Below are positions 43,455 to 51,994 of a DNA stretch of 64,000 nucleotides, in pieces (the stretch's first letter is position 1; every line of letters begins with the position of its first letter). Position numbers and translations under genes: made by a program. The notes below the pieces were generated by a model. That model did no database searches. It was not told where the DNA came from and worked only from the letters and a program-made list of their open reading frames with translations. The stretch covers positions 17,356 to 81,355 of the forward strand of contig NZ_CAJNBK010000029.1 in NCBI RefSeq assembly GCF_905220975.1, read 5' to 3'. Source of the DNA: Paraburkholderia haematera. Lineage in GTDB: Bacteria > Pseudomonadota > Gammaproteobacteria > Burkholderiales > Burkholderiaceae.

Positions 43455-43901
43455 ATGAAACGAACCTTCGTCACCGTCGCCGCAGGGCTTGCCATGCTGA
43501 TCGCAGCAGGGTCCGCGCGCGCCGATTGCTTTGACGAGGCTGCGGGATATCAGAAGGTCAACCCCCTGATTCTGCGCGCAATTGCGTGGCAAGAGTCGCA
43601 CAATCGGCCGGACGCGCTGCACAAGAACGCCAACGGATCGACCGACTACGGCGTCATGCAGATCAACTCGATCCATCTGCCTACGCTAGCCCAGTACGGT
43701 ATCTCGCAAGGCACGCTGATGCAGCCTTGCAAGAACGTCTACATCGCGGCATGGCATCTGCGCCGCCAGATGAACAAGTACGGCAATACCTGGCAGGCGG
43801 TTGGCGCGTACCACTCCGAAACGCCGGCGCTGCGTGACAAATACGCGCAGCAGATCGCCGCGATCCTGCGCAAGTGGAATCTGATGCCGGCTGGGCACTG
43901 A
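43455..43901 (+). CDS. Small lytic transglycosylase (SLT domain)
   Basis: Exported peptidoglycan-cleaving enzyme of 148 aa. Signal peptide VTVAAGLAMLIAAGSARA, then a minimal SLT domain: LILRAIAWQESHNRP with catalytic Glu, YGVMQINSIHLPTL and AVGAYHSETP. The size and CFDEAAGYQ start resemble IagB-type transglycosylases that open the wall for secretion systems; it sits opposite the type II secretion genes. No convincing ribosome site. Confidence 0.87.
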   Translation: MKRTFVTVAAGLAMLIAAGSARADCFDEAAGYQKVNPLILRAIAWQESHNRPDALHKNANGSTDYGVMQINSIHLPTLAQYGISQGTLMQPCKNVYIAAWHLRRQMNKYGNTWQAVGAYHSETPALRDKYAQQIAAILRKWNLMPAGH

Positions 43902-44044
43902 GCCGTTCCCGCCACGCGGCCGTTCCCCGTTTGATGCACAATGCGGCTTCGTGCTGCCGTCGGCGTTCGGCCCTCTTCGGGCCCCGGAATCATGCGACTC
44001 CAAGCCCGGCACGCCCTCCAATCCTCTTGTCTTCCCGTACTGCG

Positions 44045-45361
44045 ATGAACCAGCCGCTATTGCCCGTCACCGTGCTCTCCGGTTTTCTGGGCGCCGGCAA
44101 GACCACGCTCCTGAACCACATCCTCGCGAATCGTGCCGGTCTGCGCGTCGCGGTGATCGTCAACGATCTGGCCGCCGTCAATATCGATGCAACGCTCGTG
44201 CGCGATGCCGCCGCCCTCTCGCATCTCGAAGAGCAGCTCGTCGAGCTGTCGAACGGCTGCATCTGCTGCACGTTGCGCGACGATTTGCGGGTCGAGATCA
44301 AGCGGCTTGCCGCCGAACAGCGCTTCGACGCGATCCTGATCGAATCGACCGGTGTGGCCGAGCCCATGCCGATTGCCGAAACCTTCACCTTCGTCGACGA
44401 CGACGGCGCGTCGCTGTCCGATGTCGCGCAGCTCGATACGATGGTCACGGTGGTCGACGCGTTCAACTTTCTGCGCGACTACGGTTCAGCCGACGCGCTC
44501 TCCGAACGGGGCCTCGCCGCGACTGACGAGGACGATCGGACGCTGGTCGAATTGCTGATCGAGCAGATCGAATTCTGCGACGTGCTGGTGGTGAACAAAG
44601 TCGATCTGGTGAGCGCCGATGAGCTCACGCGTTTGCAGCGCATCCTCGCCCGCATCAATCCGCGCGCCGTACAGGTGGTAAGCCGTTTTGGCGAGGTACC
44701 GCTTGCCGAAGTGCTGAATACCGGACGTTTCGATTTCGACGAGGCATCGAGCGCACCGGGCTGGCTGGCGTCGCTCAATCATGAAAATGAGCACGACCAT
44801 GAACACGGCCATGCGCATCACGGCGAAGCGGACGAATTTGGCATCGGCAATTTCATTTACCGTGCGCGGCGGCCGTTTCACCCGGAGCGCCTGTGGGCGC
44901 TGCTGCATCAGGAATGGAAGGGCATCTTGCGCAGCAAGGGCTTCTTCTGGCTCGCCACACGTAACGACATTGCCGGTTCGCTGTCGCAGGCGGGTGGCGC
45001 TTGCCGCCATGGTCCGGCGGGGATGTGGTGGGCCGCCCAGGATCGCAGCGAATGGCCGGACGGCGACGACGAGCTGGCCGCCGAAATTGCCGCCGACTGG
45101 TATGGCGAACCGGACGATCTGAGTATCGGCGATCGCCGCCAGGAACTGGTGATGATCGGCGTCGGCATCGACGCGGCGGTCTGGAAAGCGAAGCTCGACG
45201 CGTGCCTCGTAAACGATGAGGAATATGCGGCGGGTCCGCAGGCGTGGCAACACTTCGCCGATCCGTTCCCGGCATGGGACTTCGACGAGGATGACCATGA
45301 CCACGATCATCATGACCACGACGGGCACGGCCACGGCGAGATCGTGCATCGTCACGATTGA
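44045..45361 (+). CDS. CobW/COG0523 family GTPase, putative metallochaperone
   Basis: 438-aa G3E GTPase. Walker A GFLGAGKTT (13-21), the metal-site motif CxCC (Cys72, Cys74, Cys75 in NGCICCTLRDD), ESTGVAEP, VVNKVDL as the base-recognition loop, and a C-terminal CobW_C domain. Two His/Asp-rich stretches (about 242-260 and the C-terminal tail) would bind Zn or Co. Likely delivers metal under zinc limitation; no Zur box was recognised upstream. The frame extends upstream to 43874, but homology starts at MNQPLLPVTVLSGF. Confidence 0.88.
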   Translation: MNQPLLPVTVLSGFLGAGKTTLLNHILANRAGLRVAVIVNDLAAVNIDATLVRDAAALSHLEEQLVELSNGCICCTLRDDLRVEIKRLAAEQRFDAILIESTGVAEPMPIAETFTFVDDDGASLSDVAQLDTMVTVVDAFNFLRDYGSADALSERGLAATDEDDRTLVELLIEQIEFCDVLVVNKVDLVSADELTRLQRILARINPRAVQVVSRFGEVPLAEVLNTGRFDFDEASSAPGWLASLNHENEHDHEHGHAHHGEADEFGIGNFIYRARRPFHPERLWALLHQEWKGILRSKGFFWLATRNDIAGSLSQAGGACRHGPAGMWWAAQDRSEWPDGDDELAAEIAADWYGEPDDLSIGDRRQELVMIGVGIDAAVWKAKLDACLVNDEEYAAGPQAWQHFADPFPAWDFDEDDHDHDHHDHDGHGHGEIVHRHD

Positions 45362-45389
45362 GCTTGAACGGCCCTTCGGGCTCGTGCCG

Positions 45390-45425
45390 AGTGATTAGCC
45401 GCGACGCCCGTCGCTGCTAATCACT
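45390..45425. terminator. Long perfect hairpin downstream of the CobW gene
   Basis: AGTGATTAGC (45390-45399) pairs with GCTAATCACT (45416-45425); an inner GCGAC/GTCGC stem follows after one mismatch, loop GCCC. Fifteen paired bases without a U-run. It may end or stabilise the CobW-gene transcript. Confidence 0.5.
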
Positions 45426-45448
45426 AATGCCAGAGGAAAACGCAGACG

Positions 45449-45471
45449 AAAAAAAACCCGCCGTTGGCGGG
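45449..45471 (-). terminator. Rho-independent terminator of hupB
   Basis: Minus strand: stem CCCGCC-AAC-GGCGGG (45457-45471) followed by eight U residues, 26 nt after the hupB stop. Confidence 0.88.
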
Positions 45472-45496
45472 TGTCAACTGCCAGGCAGTAATCTGC

Positions 45497-45775
45497 TTAG
45501 CGCTTGTTGACTGCGTCCTTGAACGCCTTACCAGCCGTGAACTTGACGGTCTTGGCGGCCGGGATCTTGATAGTCTCGCCGGTCTTGGGGTTACGACCCG
45601 TACGTGCTGCGCGCTTGCCCGAACCGAAGCTGCCGAAGCCGATCAACTGGACCGCATCACCCTTCGACACAGACTTCTTGATCACTTCAAGCAACGTGTC
45701 CAGCGTCTCACCGGTTTGAGCCTTGCTGGCGCCGGTCTGTCCTGCGACGGCGTCGATCAGTTCCTGTTTGTTCAT
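45497..45775 (-). CDS. hupB: DNA-binding protein HU-beta
   Basis: Nucleoid protein of 92 aa that bends and compacts DNA as a dimer. Starts MNKQELIDAVAGQTGASKAQTGETLD; the beta arm region has FGSFGSGKRAARTGRNPKTGETIKIPA, including the DNA-inserting Pro. An AAGGA site precedes the ATG, a perfect TATAAT lies upstream, and a strong terminator follows: the layout of a highly expressed monocistronic gene. Confidence 0.96.
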   Translation of the reverse strand: MNKQELIDAVAGQTGASKAQTGETLDTLLEVIKKSVSKGDAVQLIGFGSFGSGKRAARTGRNPKTGETIKIPAAKTVKFTAGKAFKDAVNKR

Positions 45776-45824
45776 TAAGGTTCCTTTCTGAGTTTAGGTT
45801 GACACGAACAGCGCGAACGCGCCG

Positions 45825-45830
45825 ATTATA
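45825..45830 (-). promoter_or_regulatory. -10 element of hupB
   Basis: Perfect TATAAT on the minus strand, about 50 nt before the hupB start. The matching -35 (CTCGAC at 17-nt spacing) is weak, so activation by another factor is possible. Confidence 0.55.
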
Positions 45831-45952
45831 CGTGCGCGGGCCGCACCGTCGAGCAGCTGCGGCTCCGGATCCCCTCCGGACAATTAGCACGGGGTAGTTG
45901 ACTGCCCCGCGGCCGTGCTGCCGCTCCCTTCGCGGCGCTTGCTATGATAGCG

Positions 45953-46034
45953 CAGCGCAAACCCAATCAGGACAAGGGTTTCAAAGAATTAAGCGGTTCC
46001 GGGGCCGATATCGGGGAGAAACCCTTGTTTTTCC
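45953..46034 (+). ncRNA. Candidate small RNA or terminated leader upstream of mnmC
   Basis: An extended -10, TGCTATGAT, at about 45940-45948 predicts a start near 45955. The RNA would contain CAAGGGTTTC (45973-45982) pairing perfectly with GAAACCCTTG (46018-46027), an inner CCGATATCGG dyad, and end in TTTTTCC (46028-46034), a terminator-like end. A second hairpin, CGTTGG-TTTTTT-CCAACG, follows at 46085-46102, before mnmC at 46191. Either a short independent RNA or an attenuated leader; no peptide was identified. Confidence 0.4.
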
Positions 46035-46190
46035 TCGTCATCGACCTCAATAGAAGGCTGAAACCCAGTATGGACGGGGCTTAGCGTTGGTTTTTTCCAA
46101 CGTTACGCGCGTCTTTTTCGCCGCCCGGCGAGCTGCGCGCGCTGGCGGTAACGTCTGACCCGCTCTTTCTAGCGTCAATTTCCGCCGCGC

Positions 46191-48158
46191 ATGACCGATC
46201 CGCTAATCCCCGCCGTCCTCGCTTTCCGCGACAACGGCACGCCGTTTTCACCGCTCTACGACGACATCTATCACAGCGCCGTCGGCGGTCTCGAACAGGC
46301 TGAGTACGTCTTCCTTCGCGGTAATGAGCTGCCGCAGCGGTGGCAGGGGCGCCGCATTTTCACCGTGCTCGAAACCGGCTTCGGCATGGGCATCAACTTC
46401 CTGACCACTTGGGCTGCCTGGCGTGCCGATCCGGCGCACTGCGAGCGGCTGCACTTCGTGTCGACTGAGAAGCATCCGTTTACTCAGGCCGATTTGCGCA
46501 GCGTTTATGCGGCGACGATTTCGGATCCGGAAATTGCCGCGCTGGCGCAAACGCTGGCCGCTGAGTGGCCGATGCTCGTTCCCGGCACGCACCGGCTCGA
46601 ATTCGAGGGCGGACGGATCACGCTGACGCTTGTTTTCGCGGATGCGCTGGACAGCCTGTCAGCGTTGCGGTTGCGCGCCGACGCGTTCTATCTCGACGGC
46701 TTCGCACCGGCCAGGAACCCTGAAATGTGGACGCCCGCGATCTTCAAAGCGCTCGCCCGGGTAGCCGGTGAGGGCGCCACGTTCGCGACCTATAGCAGCG
46801 CCGGCGAAATCAAACGTGCGCTGACGCAAAACGGCTTTGTGTACCAAAAAGTTGACGGCTTCGGCTGGAAACGCGCGATGCTGGTCGGCCATTTCGCGCC
46901 ACGCTGGCGCGTACGCCGCTATGAACCGCCCACGCCGCTTGAAGTCGACGAACGACATGCGATCGTGATCGGCACCGGGCTCGCCGGCTGCGCGGCGATC
47001 GAGCGGCTGATCTCGCGCGGCTGGCGCGTCACGTCGCTGGAACGGCACGCGTCGGTGGCTCAGGACGCCTCGGGCAACCCGGCCGGCGTGTTCCATCCAA
47101 TGATCTCGCGCGACGACAGCGTCGCTTCGCGCGTCACGCGCGCGGGCTTTCTCTACACGCTCAGACGCTGGGCAACGCTCGAACGCCTGGGTCACCGTCC
47201 ATTGCGTGGCGCGCCGGGGCTCTTGCAGATCGCCGCGGACGACGAAGAAGCACGCGCGATGAGCGAGGCAATCGCGGCGTTCGCTTACCCGTCCGAATAC
47301 GTGACGCCCGTATCGCTGAGCGAAGCACAACGATTTGCGGGCATGCCGCTCGCGCGCAGCGGCTGGCTCTTTCCCCACGGCGGCTGGATCGACCCGGCGT
47401 CGCTTTGCGCCGCGCAGTGCGCGGCGGCGGGCGGGCTGCTTGAACGCTGCTTCGGCGTGGAGGTGGCGCACCTCGAACGGTCCGGGAATCAATGGACCGT
47501 CTTCGACGCAACAGGGCAGGTCGTCGCGCGTGCGCCGGTTATCGTTGTCGCAAGCGCACACGAGGCCGCACGCATCGCCGGTTTACGGCACGCGCCGACC
47601 CGCAGCATCCGCGGCCAGCTGACTTTGCTGCCACCGGGCACCGTCCCCCCGCTCGCTATGCCGGTAATCGGCGAAGGCTACGCCGTCCCGCTCGCCAGCG
47701 GCGTCACGCTGACCGGTGCGACCTACGAACTTGACGACCCTGATGCCTCGCTGCGACCGGCGGGTCATCTGGAAAACCTCGAGCGTGTCGGGCAGATGCT
47801 GCCGGCCTTTGACGGCATCGTGGATCCGGCAAGCGCGGCGGCGCTCGCCGGACGCGTGGCGTTTCGCTGCGTCACGAGCGACCGGATGCCCATGGTCGGC
47901 AACTTCGCCGACGAAGCCGCCTCGACCCGCGACGCCCATCGCCTGCGTGGAGCCTGGCCGCTTGATTTGCCACGCGTCGACGGCTTGTACGGCGCATTCG
48001 CCTACGGGTCGCGCGGTCTGGTATGGGCCGCGCTGGGTGCCGAGCTGATCGCCTCGCAAATCGAAGGTGAGCCATGGCCGCTCGAACGGGAGTTGGCCGA
48101 AGACATCGATCCTGCTCGCTTCCTCTTACGCGCGTTGCGCCATGGCACGGCGAGTTAA
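46191..48158 (+). CDS. mnmC: tRNA modification enzyme MnmC (bifunctional)
   Basis: 655-aa cytosolic enzyme finishing mnm5(s2)U34 in tRNA. The N-terminal methyltransferase domain (about 1-240) has FTVLETGFGMGINFLTTW for SAM binding and DAFYLDGFAPARNPEMW. The C-terminal FAD oxidoreductase domain (about 255-655) has HAIVIGTGLAGCAAIERL, the dinucleotide fold, and GNPAGVFHPMISRDDS. Both halves look complete. Order opposite hupB. Confidence 0.93.
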   Translation: MTDPLIPAVLAFRDNGTPFSPLYDDIYHSAVGGLEQAEYVFLRGNELPQRWQGRRIFTVLETGFGMGINFLTTWAAWRADPAHCERLHFVSTEKHPFTQADLRSVYAATISDPEIAALAQTLAAEWPMLVPGTHRLEFEGGRITLTLVFADALDSLSALRLRADAFYLDGFAPARNPEMWTPAIFKALARVAGEGATFATYSSAGEIKRALTQNGFVYQKVDGFGWKRAMLVGHFAPRWRVRRYEPPTPLEVDERHAIVIGTGLAGCAAIERLISRGWRVTSLERHASVAQDASGNPAGVFHPMISRDDSVASRVTRAGFLYTLRRWATLERLGHRPLRGAPGLLQIAADDEEARAMSEAIAAFAYPSEYVTPVSLSEAQRFAGMPLARSGWLFPHGGWIDPASLCAAQCAAAGGLLERCFGVEVAHLERSGNQWTVFDATGQVVARAPVIVVASAHEAARIAGLRHAPTRSIRGQLTLLPPGTVPPLAMPVIGEGYAVPLASGVTLTGATYELDDPDASLRPAGHLENLERVGQMLPAFDGIVDPASAAALAGRVAFRCVTSDRMPMVGNFADEAASTRDAHRLRGAWPLDLPRVDGLYGAFAYGSRGLVWAALGAELIASQIEGEPWPLERELAEDIDPARFLLRALRHGTAS

Positions 48159-49006
48159 CTGCGCGCGCCGAACCTCCGTGACGCGAAAAGTTATCCACTG
48201 AAACGTGTGGATAACCGCATCGTTTACCGGCGCAACTCATGTGGAACCGTTGTGGACGTAAACGGGGTAACTTTGCCGCCGCCGAAAATCGCGAAAAGTT
48301 ACCCTTGTATACCCGCCGCTGCCGCACACGCTGTACATCGTGTTATGCGAGCGGCAACCCGATGAATTGATTCGGTAAACGGGAGTTATCCACAGAAATC
48401 GAGGCACCTTGTTAACTGTTACTACGTATACATACGGTAAACCTGTAAACAGAAGAGTCCGCTCGCGATCAAGCGCAATCGTTGAGCTCGGACCACCGGT
48501 ACAACGGGTATAAAACGCGACCGACAACATCCCGAAAAAACACATCTGCAACGTTGAGTCTGTAGCCTATGAGAACCCGACCCGGCTTCAAAACGGTCGC
48601 TTTTTCCTCATCTTGCGAAGATAACGTACGTTTTTACCGTTTTGCCTGCATGTTCCTGTCTTTTCGGTTGAGTCTGAAAAAGCTATGGCACAATCGCCGT
48701 TCTTTCTCGCGTCGTGCCTCGCCTTTGGCGGCACACGCTGCAATGGAACGGTGCCGCTCAATCAGAATCTGATTCAAAGTCGACGGCGTTCTTTCACCGT
48801 GCCGTGCCGCCTACTACGGCCGCACCCCAGAATGCGCCGGGCTCCATGCGGCTGCGGCGCGTTCAGATCATCCGATCGTTGAAAACTCGCAACGCGGGTC
48901 ACGCGAAGCGATCGCGACAGTGAGCGCCTCATGCGCTCACCCGCTCGCCGGTATTTGTGCGCCGGTTCGTGTCGTCTGCCGTTGCTGCCAAGGAGAACCC
49001 ATCACA
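48159..49006. other. AT-richer intergenic region with DnaA boxes
   Basis: About 850 bp without a supported gene. Perfect DnaA boxes TTATCCACA at 48206-48214 (minus) and 48386-48394 (plus), a one-mismatch box at 48191-48199, several GGTAAAC repeats and a TACGTATACATAC segment near 48425. The right half (48570-48990) is unremarkable and ends with the AAGGAG site of the next gene. It shares a module with the gap at 51.56 kb. Confidence 0.6.
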
Positions 49007-50212
49007 ATGAAGTCGGCGTTTTCATTTTTTCCAGCCTGGCCACTCACACCCGACGCCATTTTTTGGGCTGGTCTCGCTTTGCTGGCCGCCGGCCTGTGCG
49101 GTGAGCTTTGCTATCGCGCATGGCGTTTGCCGCGAATTTCCGGATATGCGGTCATCGGTCTGATAGCAGGCGCAGCCGGTTTCGGCGTGATCGACGCGGA
49201 GTCCGCGAGCGCCGCGCGGCCGTTGCTCGATGTAGCGCTCGGTTTGTTGCTATTCGAACTGGGTAGCCGGCTCGATCTGCGCTGGATTCGCCGCAATCCC
49301 TGGTTGATTCTGTCGAGCGTCGCCGAAGCCACGCTGACGTTCGCGCTGGTTTTGCCGGTCCTGTTGTTTCTGAAGGTGCCGTTGATGGTGGCAACGGTGC
49401 TCGCCGCGATTGCCATGGCAACGTCGCCGGCGATGGTGATCCAGCTCAAAACCGAGCTACGCGCGGAAGGTCAGGTGACGCAACGTTTGTTGACCTTGAC
49501 CGCGCTGAACAGCATGTACGCGGTGGTGATCGAAAAGCTCGTCTCGAGCTGGTTGCATCAGGAGGTTTACGGCAACGTTTACGCCACGATTCTGCAGCCG
49601 CTTTATCTGCTGGTCGGCTCGCTCGTGCTGGCTTATCTACTGGCGCGTACCTGCACGTTTTTTTATCGCCGCCTGAACATGCAGGATGAACATTCGTTCG
49701 TCGCGCTGTTCGGCCTCGTGTTGCTGGCCATTGCGGTGGCGCATGTGTTCAAGCTTTCCACCATTCTTGCCTTGCTGGCCGCAGGCATCATCGTGAAGAA
49801 TCTTGAAGCGCGTCCGCAGTTGTGGCCGGAACATTTCGGCACGGCCGGCTGGTTGTTGACCGTGATTCTGTTCGTGTTGACGCTGACTACATTCGAATGG
49901 AAAGACATCGCGCTTGGCGGAGTTGCGGCGCTGGGTCTGATTGTGGCGCGTCTGGTTGCGAAACTGGTGGGGGTGATGGCCTTCGCCAAGCCGAGCGGTT
50001 TGAACTGGAAGCAGGGTATGGCGCTCGGTTTGTCGCTATCGCCCATGTCGGCGCTCGCGTACCTGCTCGTCGACGATACCTACAGCCTTTATCCGAATTT
50101 CGATCCGCAGTTGCGCGCGATCGTCATGTGTTCGATTTTCGTGTTGCAGATTCTCGGGCCATGGCTCGTGTATCGAAGCCTGGCGCTCGTGGCCGAACGG
50201 CGCGAAGAGTAA
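49007..50212 (+). CDS. CPA2-family cation/proton antiporter (KefB-like)
   Basis: Inner-membrane transporter of 401 aa with about 11-12 hydrophobic segments, matching the Na/H exchanger domain. Marks: RISGYAVIGLIAGAAGFG, LLLFELGSRLDLRWI and AMATSPAMVIQLKTELRAEG (the discontinuous helix region). No regulatory TrkA-N domain follows, unlike full KefB/KefC. Start chosen by AAGGAG 12 nt upstream. Ion specificity unknown. Confidence 0.85.
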   Translation: MKSAFSFFPAWPLTPDAIFWAGLALLAAGLCGELCYRAWRLPRISGYAVIGLIAGAAGFGVIDAESASAARPLLDVALGLLLFELGSRLDLRWIRRNPWLILSSVAEATLTFALVLPVLLFLKVPLMVATVLAAIAMATSPAMVIQLKTELRAEGQVTQRLLTLTALNSMYAVVIEKLVSSWLHQEVYGNVYATILQPLYLLVGSLVLAYLLARTCTFFYRRLNMQDEHSFVALFGLVLLAIAVAHVFKLSTILALLAAGIIVKNLEARPQLWPEHFGTAGWLLTVILFVLTLTTFEWKDIALGGVAALGLIVARLVAKLVGVMAFAKPSGLNWKQGMALGLSLSPMSALAYLLVDDTYSLYPNFDPQLRAIVMCSIFVLQILGPWLVYRSLALVAERREE

Positions 50213-50343
50213 GCGCGCAAGCCGCTGCTCGATACTTCAGGCGCTTGAATTGTGCGCTTTATCCGACTTATTCGATTTAAAAACGGCCGGGTGTGTGACA
50301 CAGGCATGTGACACGCACCGGCCGACCTGACTCAGGGGACGCC

Positions 50344-51459
50344 ATGTCACTCGAACCCTTCATCGATTCGAAACCGTTCACTTTCGGTGTCGAACTCGAG
50401 ATGCAGATCGTGAATACGCACGACTATGATCTGACCAAAGCCGGCTCGGATCTGATGCGTCTCATCAAGGATGAAAAAATCCCCGGCAACATCACGCCGG
50501 AAATCACCGAAAGCATGATCGAGTTGTCGACCGGTATCTGCACGACGCATGAACAGGCCGTGACCGATTTGCGCAAAATCCGTGACACGCTGGTTTCCGC
50601 AGCCGACCATCTGAACGTCGGCTTGTGCGGCGGCGGCACGCACGCATTCCAGCAATGGAGCGAAAGGCAGATCGTCGATACGCCGCGCTTTCAGTATCTT
50701 TCAGAGTTGTACGGCTACCTTGCCAAGCAATTTACGGTGTTCGGCCAGCACGTTCACATCGGCTGTCCGGATCCGAACAGCGCGCTGTATTTGCTGCACT
50801 CCATGTCGCGCTTCATTCCGCATTTCATCGCGTTGTCCGCCTCGTCGCCGTTCGTACAAGGTGTCGATACCGGTTTTCATTCGGCACGACTGAATTCCGT
50901 GTTCGCGTTCCCGCTGTCGGGCCGTGCGCCGTTCGTGCTGACGTGGGACAGCTTCGAAGAATACTTCTCGAAGATGGTCCACACCGGCGTGGTCAACAGC
51001 ATGAAGGATTTTTACTGGGACATCCGGCCGAAGCCTGGTTTCGGCACGATCGAAGTGCGCGTGATGGACACGCCGTTTTCAGTGGATCGCGCCGCGGCGA
51101 TTGCCTGCTATATCCAGACGCTGGCACGGCATCTGTTGCTCGACAAGCCGATCACGCCGAAGGAAGACGATTACCTCGTCTACACGTTCAACCGGTTCGA
51201 GGCATGCCGCTTTGGTCTGGCGGGCAACTGCATCAACCCGCAAACGAGCGAACGCAAGACGATTTCCGAAGACATCCTCGAAACGCTGGATTTGATTGCA
51301 CCGCACGCCGAAGCATTGGGTTCGGGCAACGCGCTCGCCGAAATCGGCGCGATTGCGCGCGGTCAGGTCAATGACGCGACGTGGCTGCGGGGCGTCTTCG
51401 AGCGGGAAAAGTCCTTGCACGAAGCTGTAAGGCAGCAGTGTCTGCAATGGCGAGCCTAG
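50344..51459 (+). CDS. ybdK: Carboxylate-amine ligase YbdK (GCS2 family)
   Basis: 371-aa ATP-dependent ligase of the GCS2 family, with weak glutamate-cysteine ligase activity in E. coli. Starts PFTFGVELEMQIVN; then NITPEITESMIELSTGIC, CGGGTHAF, GQHVHIGCPDP and FGTIEVRVMDTP. AGGGGA precedes the ATG. A second, unrelated ligase (gshA) is at 22.5 kb, so this one is not needed for glutathione. A strong terminator follows. Confidence 0.9.
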   Translation: MSLEPFIDSKPFTFGVELEMQIVNTHDYDLTKAGSDLMRLIKDEKIPGNITPEITESMIELSTGICTTHEQAVTDLRKIRDTLVSAADHLNVGLCGGGTHAFQQWSERQIVDTPRFQYLSELYGYLAKQFTVFGQHVHIGCPDPNSALYLLHSMSRFIPHFIALSASSPFVQGVDTGFHSARLNSVFAFPLSGRAPFVLTWDSFEEYFSKMVHTGVVNSMKDFYWDIRPKPGFGTIEVRVMDTPFSVDRAAAIACYIQTLARHLLLDKPITPKEDDYLVYTFNRFEACRFGLAGNCINPQTSERKTISEDILETLDLIAPHAEALGSGNALAEIGAIARGQVNDATWLRGVFEREKSLHEAVRQQCLQWRA

Positions 51460-51496
51460 CCAGATGCAGGATTGCTTACGTTAAACCGTAAGGAAG

Positions 51497-51519
51497 ACCC
51501 GCTTCGAGCGGGTTTTTTT
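51497..51519 (+). terminator. Rho-independent terminator
   Basis: Stem ACCCGCT-TCG-AGCGGGT (51497-51513) followed by seven T residues. Confidence 0.9.
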
Positions 51520-51994
51520 CATAAAAAAAATTTCTAGCCCGAGGGCTTCAGGTTTTTCTAAAGTTTACGTATACAAACGTAGTAGTAGTTAACAAGCATT
51601 GCATCTGCCTGTGGACAACTGAATAATTCCCTGCAAAGTCAAAGTGCTAGGTAAACCATAACTGGGCTGATACGGGACTTGTCGGCGCCGGTAAACGAGG
51701 ACAACTTCGGTAAGGGTGGAGGGGGGCGGTTGCTTATCAAGAATCGGCACACACGTCATCCCCCGTGTTTTCCCATGGTTATCCACAGCTTGCATTGGAT
51801 AAGTTAGCTGTACGATTGGCCGGTCTCGCATAGAATGTCGTTTTCGCTGCTTTGGCTTGCAAGGCGTTAAATTTTTGAGATAGTAGAAACCGTCTCGTCT
51901 GCTTTTGGGCGAGGCTACCCCACACAGGCTACGGGCGTGTTTGGCGGCGGTTCGCCGGCATCGCGCGCAAGCTTTAATAAACCAAACGAAGATT
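51520..51994. other. AT-richer intergenic region with DnaA boxes
   Basis: Between ybdK and the MarR gene. Perfect DnaA box TTATCCACA at 51779-51787, a variant TTGTCCACA on the minus strand at 51610-51618, ACGTATAC, GTAGTAGTAGTTAACAAG (51573-51590 approximately) and GGTAAAC repeats. No supported gene; the minus-strand frame here is a composition artefact. It matches the 48.4-kb region in inverted orientation. Confidence 0.6.

Noticed and set aside
48183..48400. Replication origin (oriC)
   Set aside because: Only two perfect DnaA boxes and no dnaA, dnaN, parAB or rep gene nearby; too little for an origin claim.
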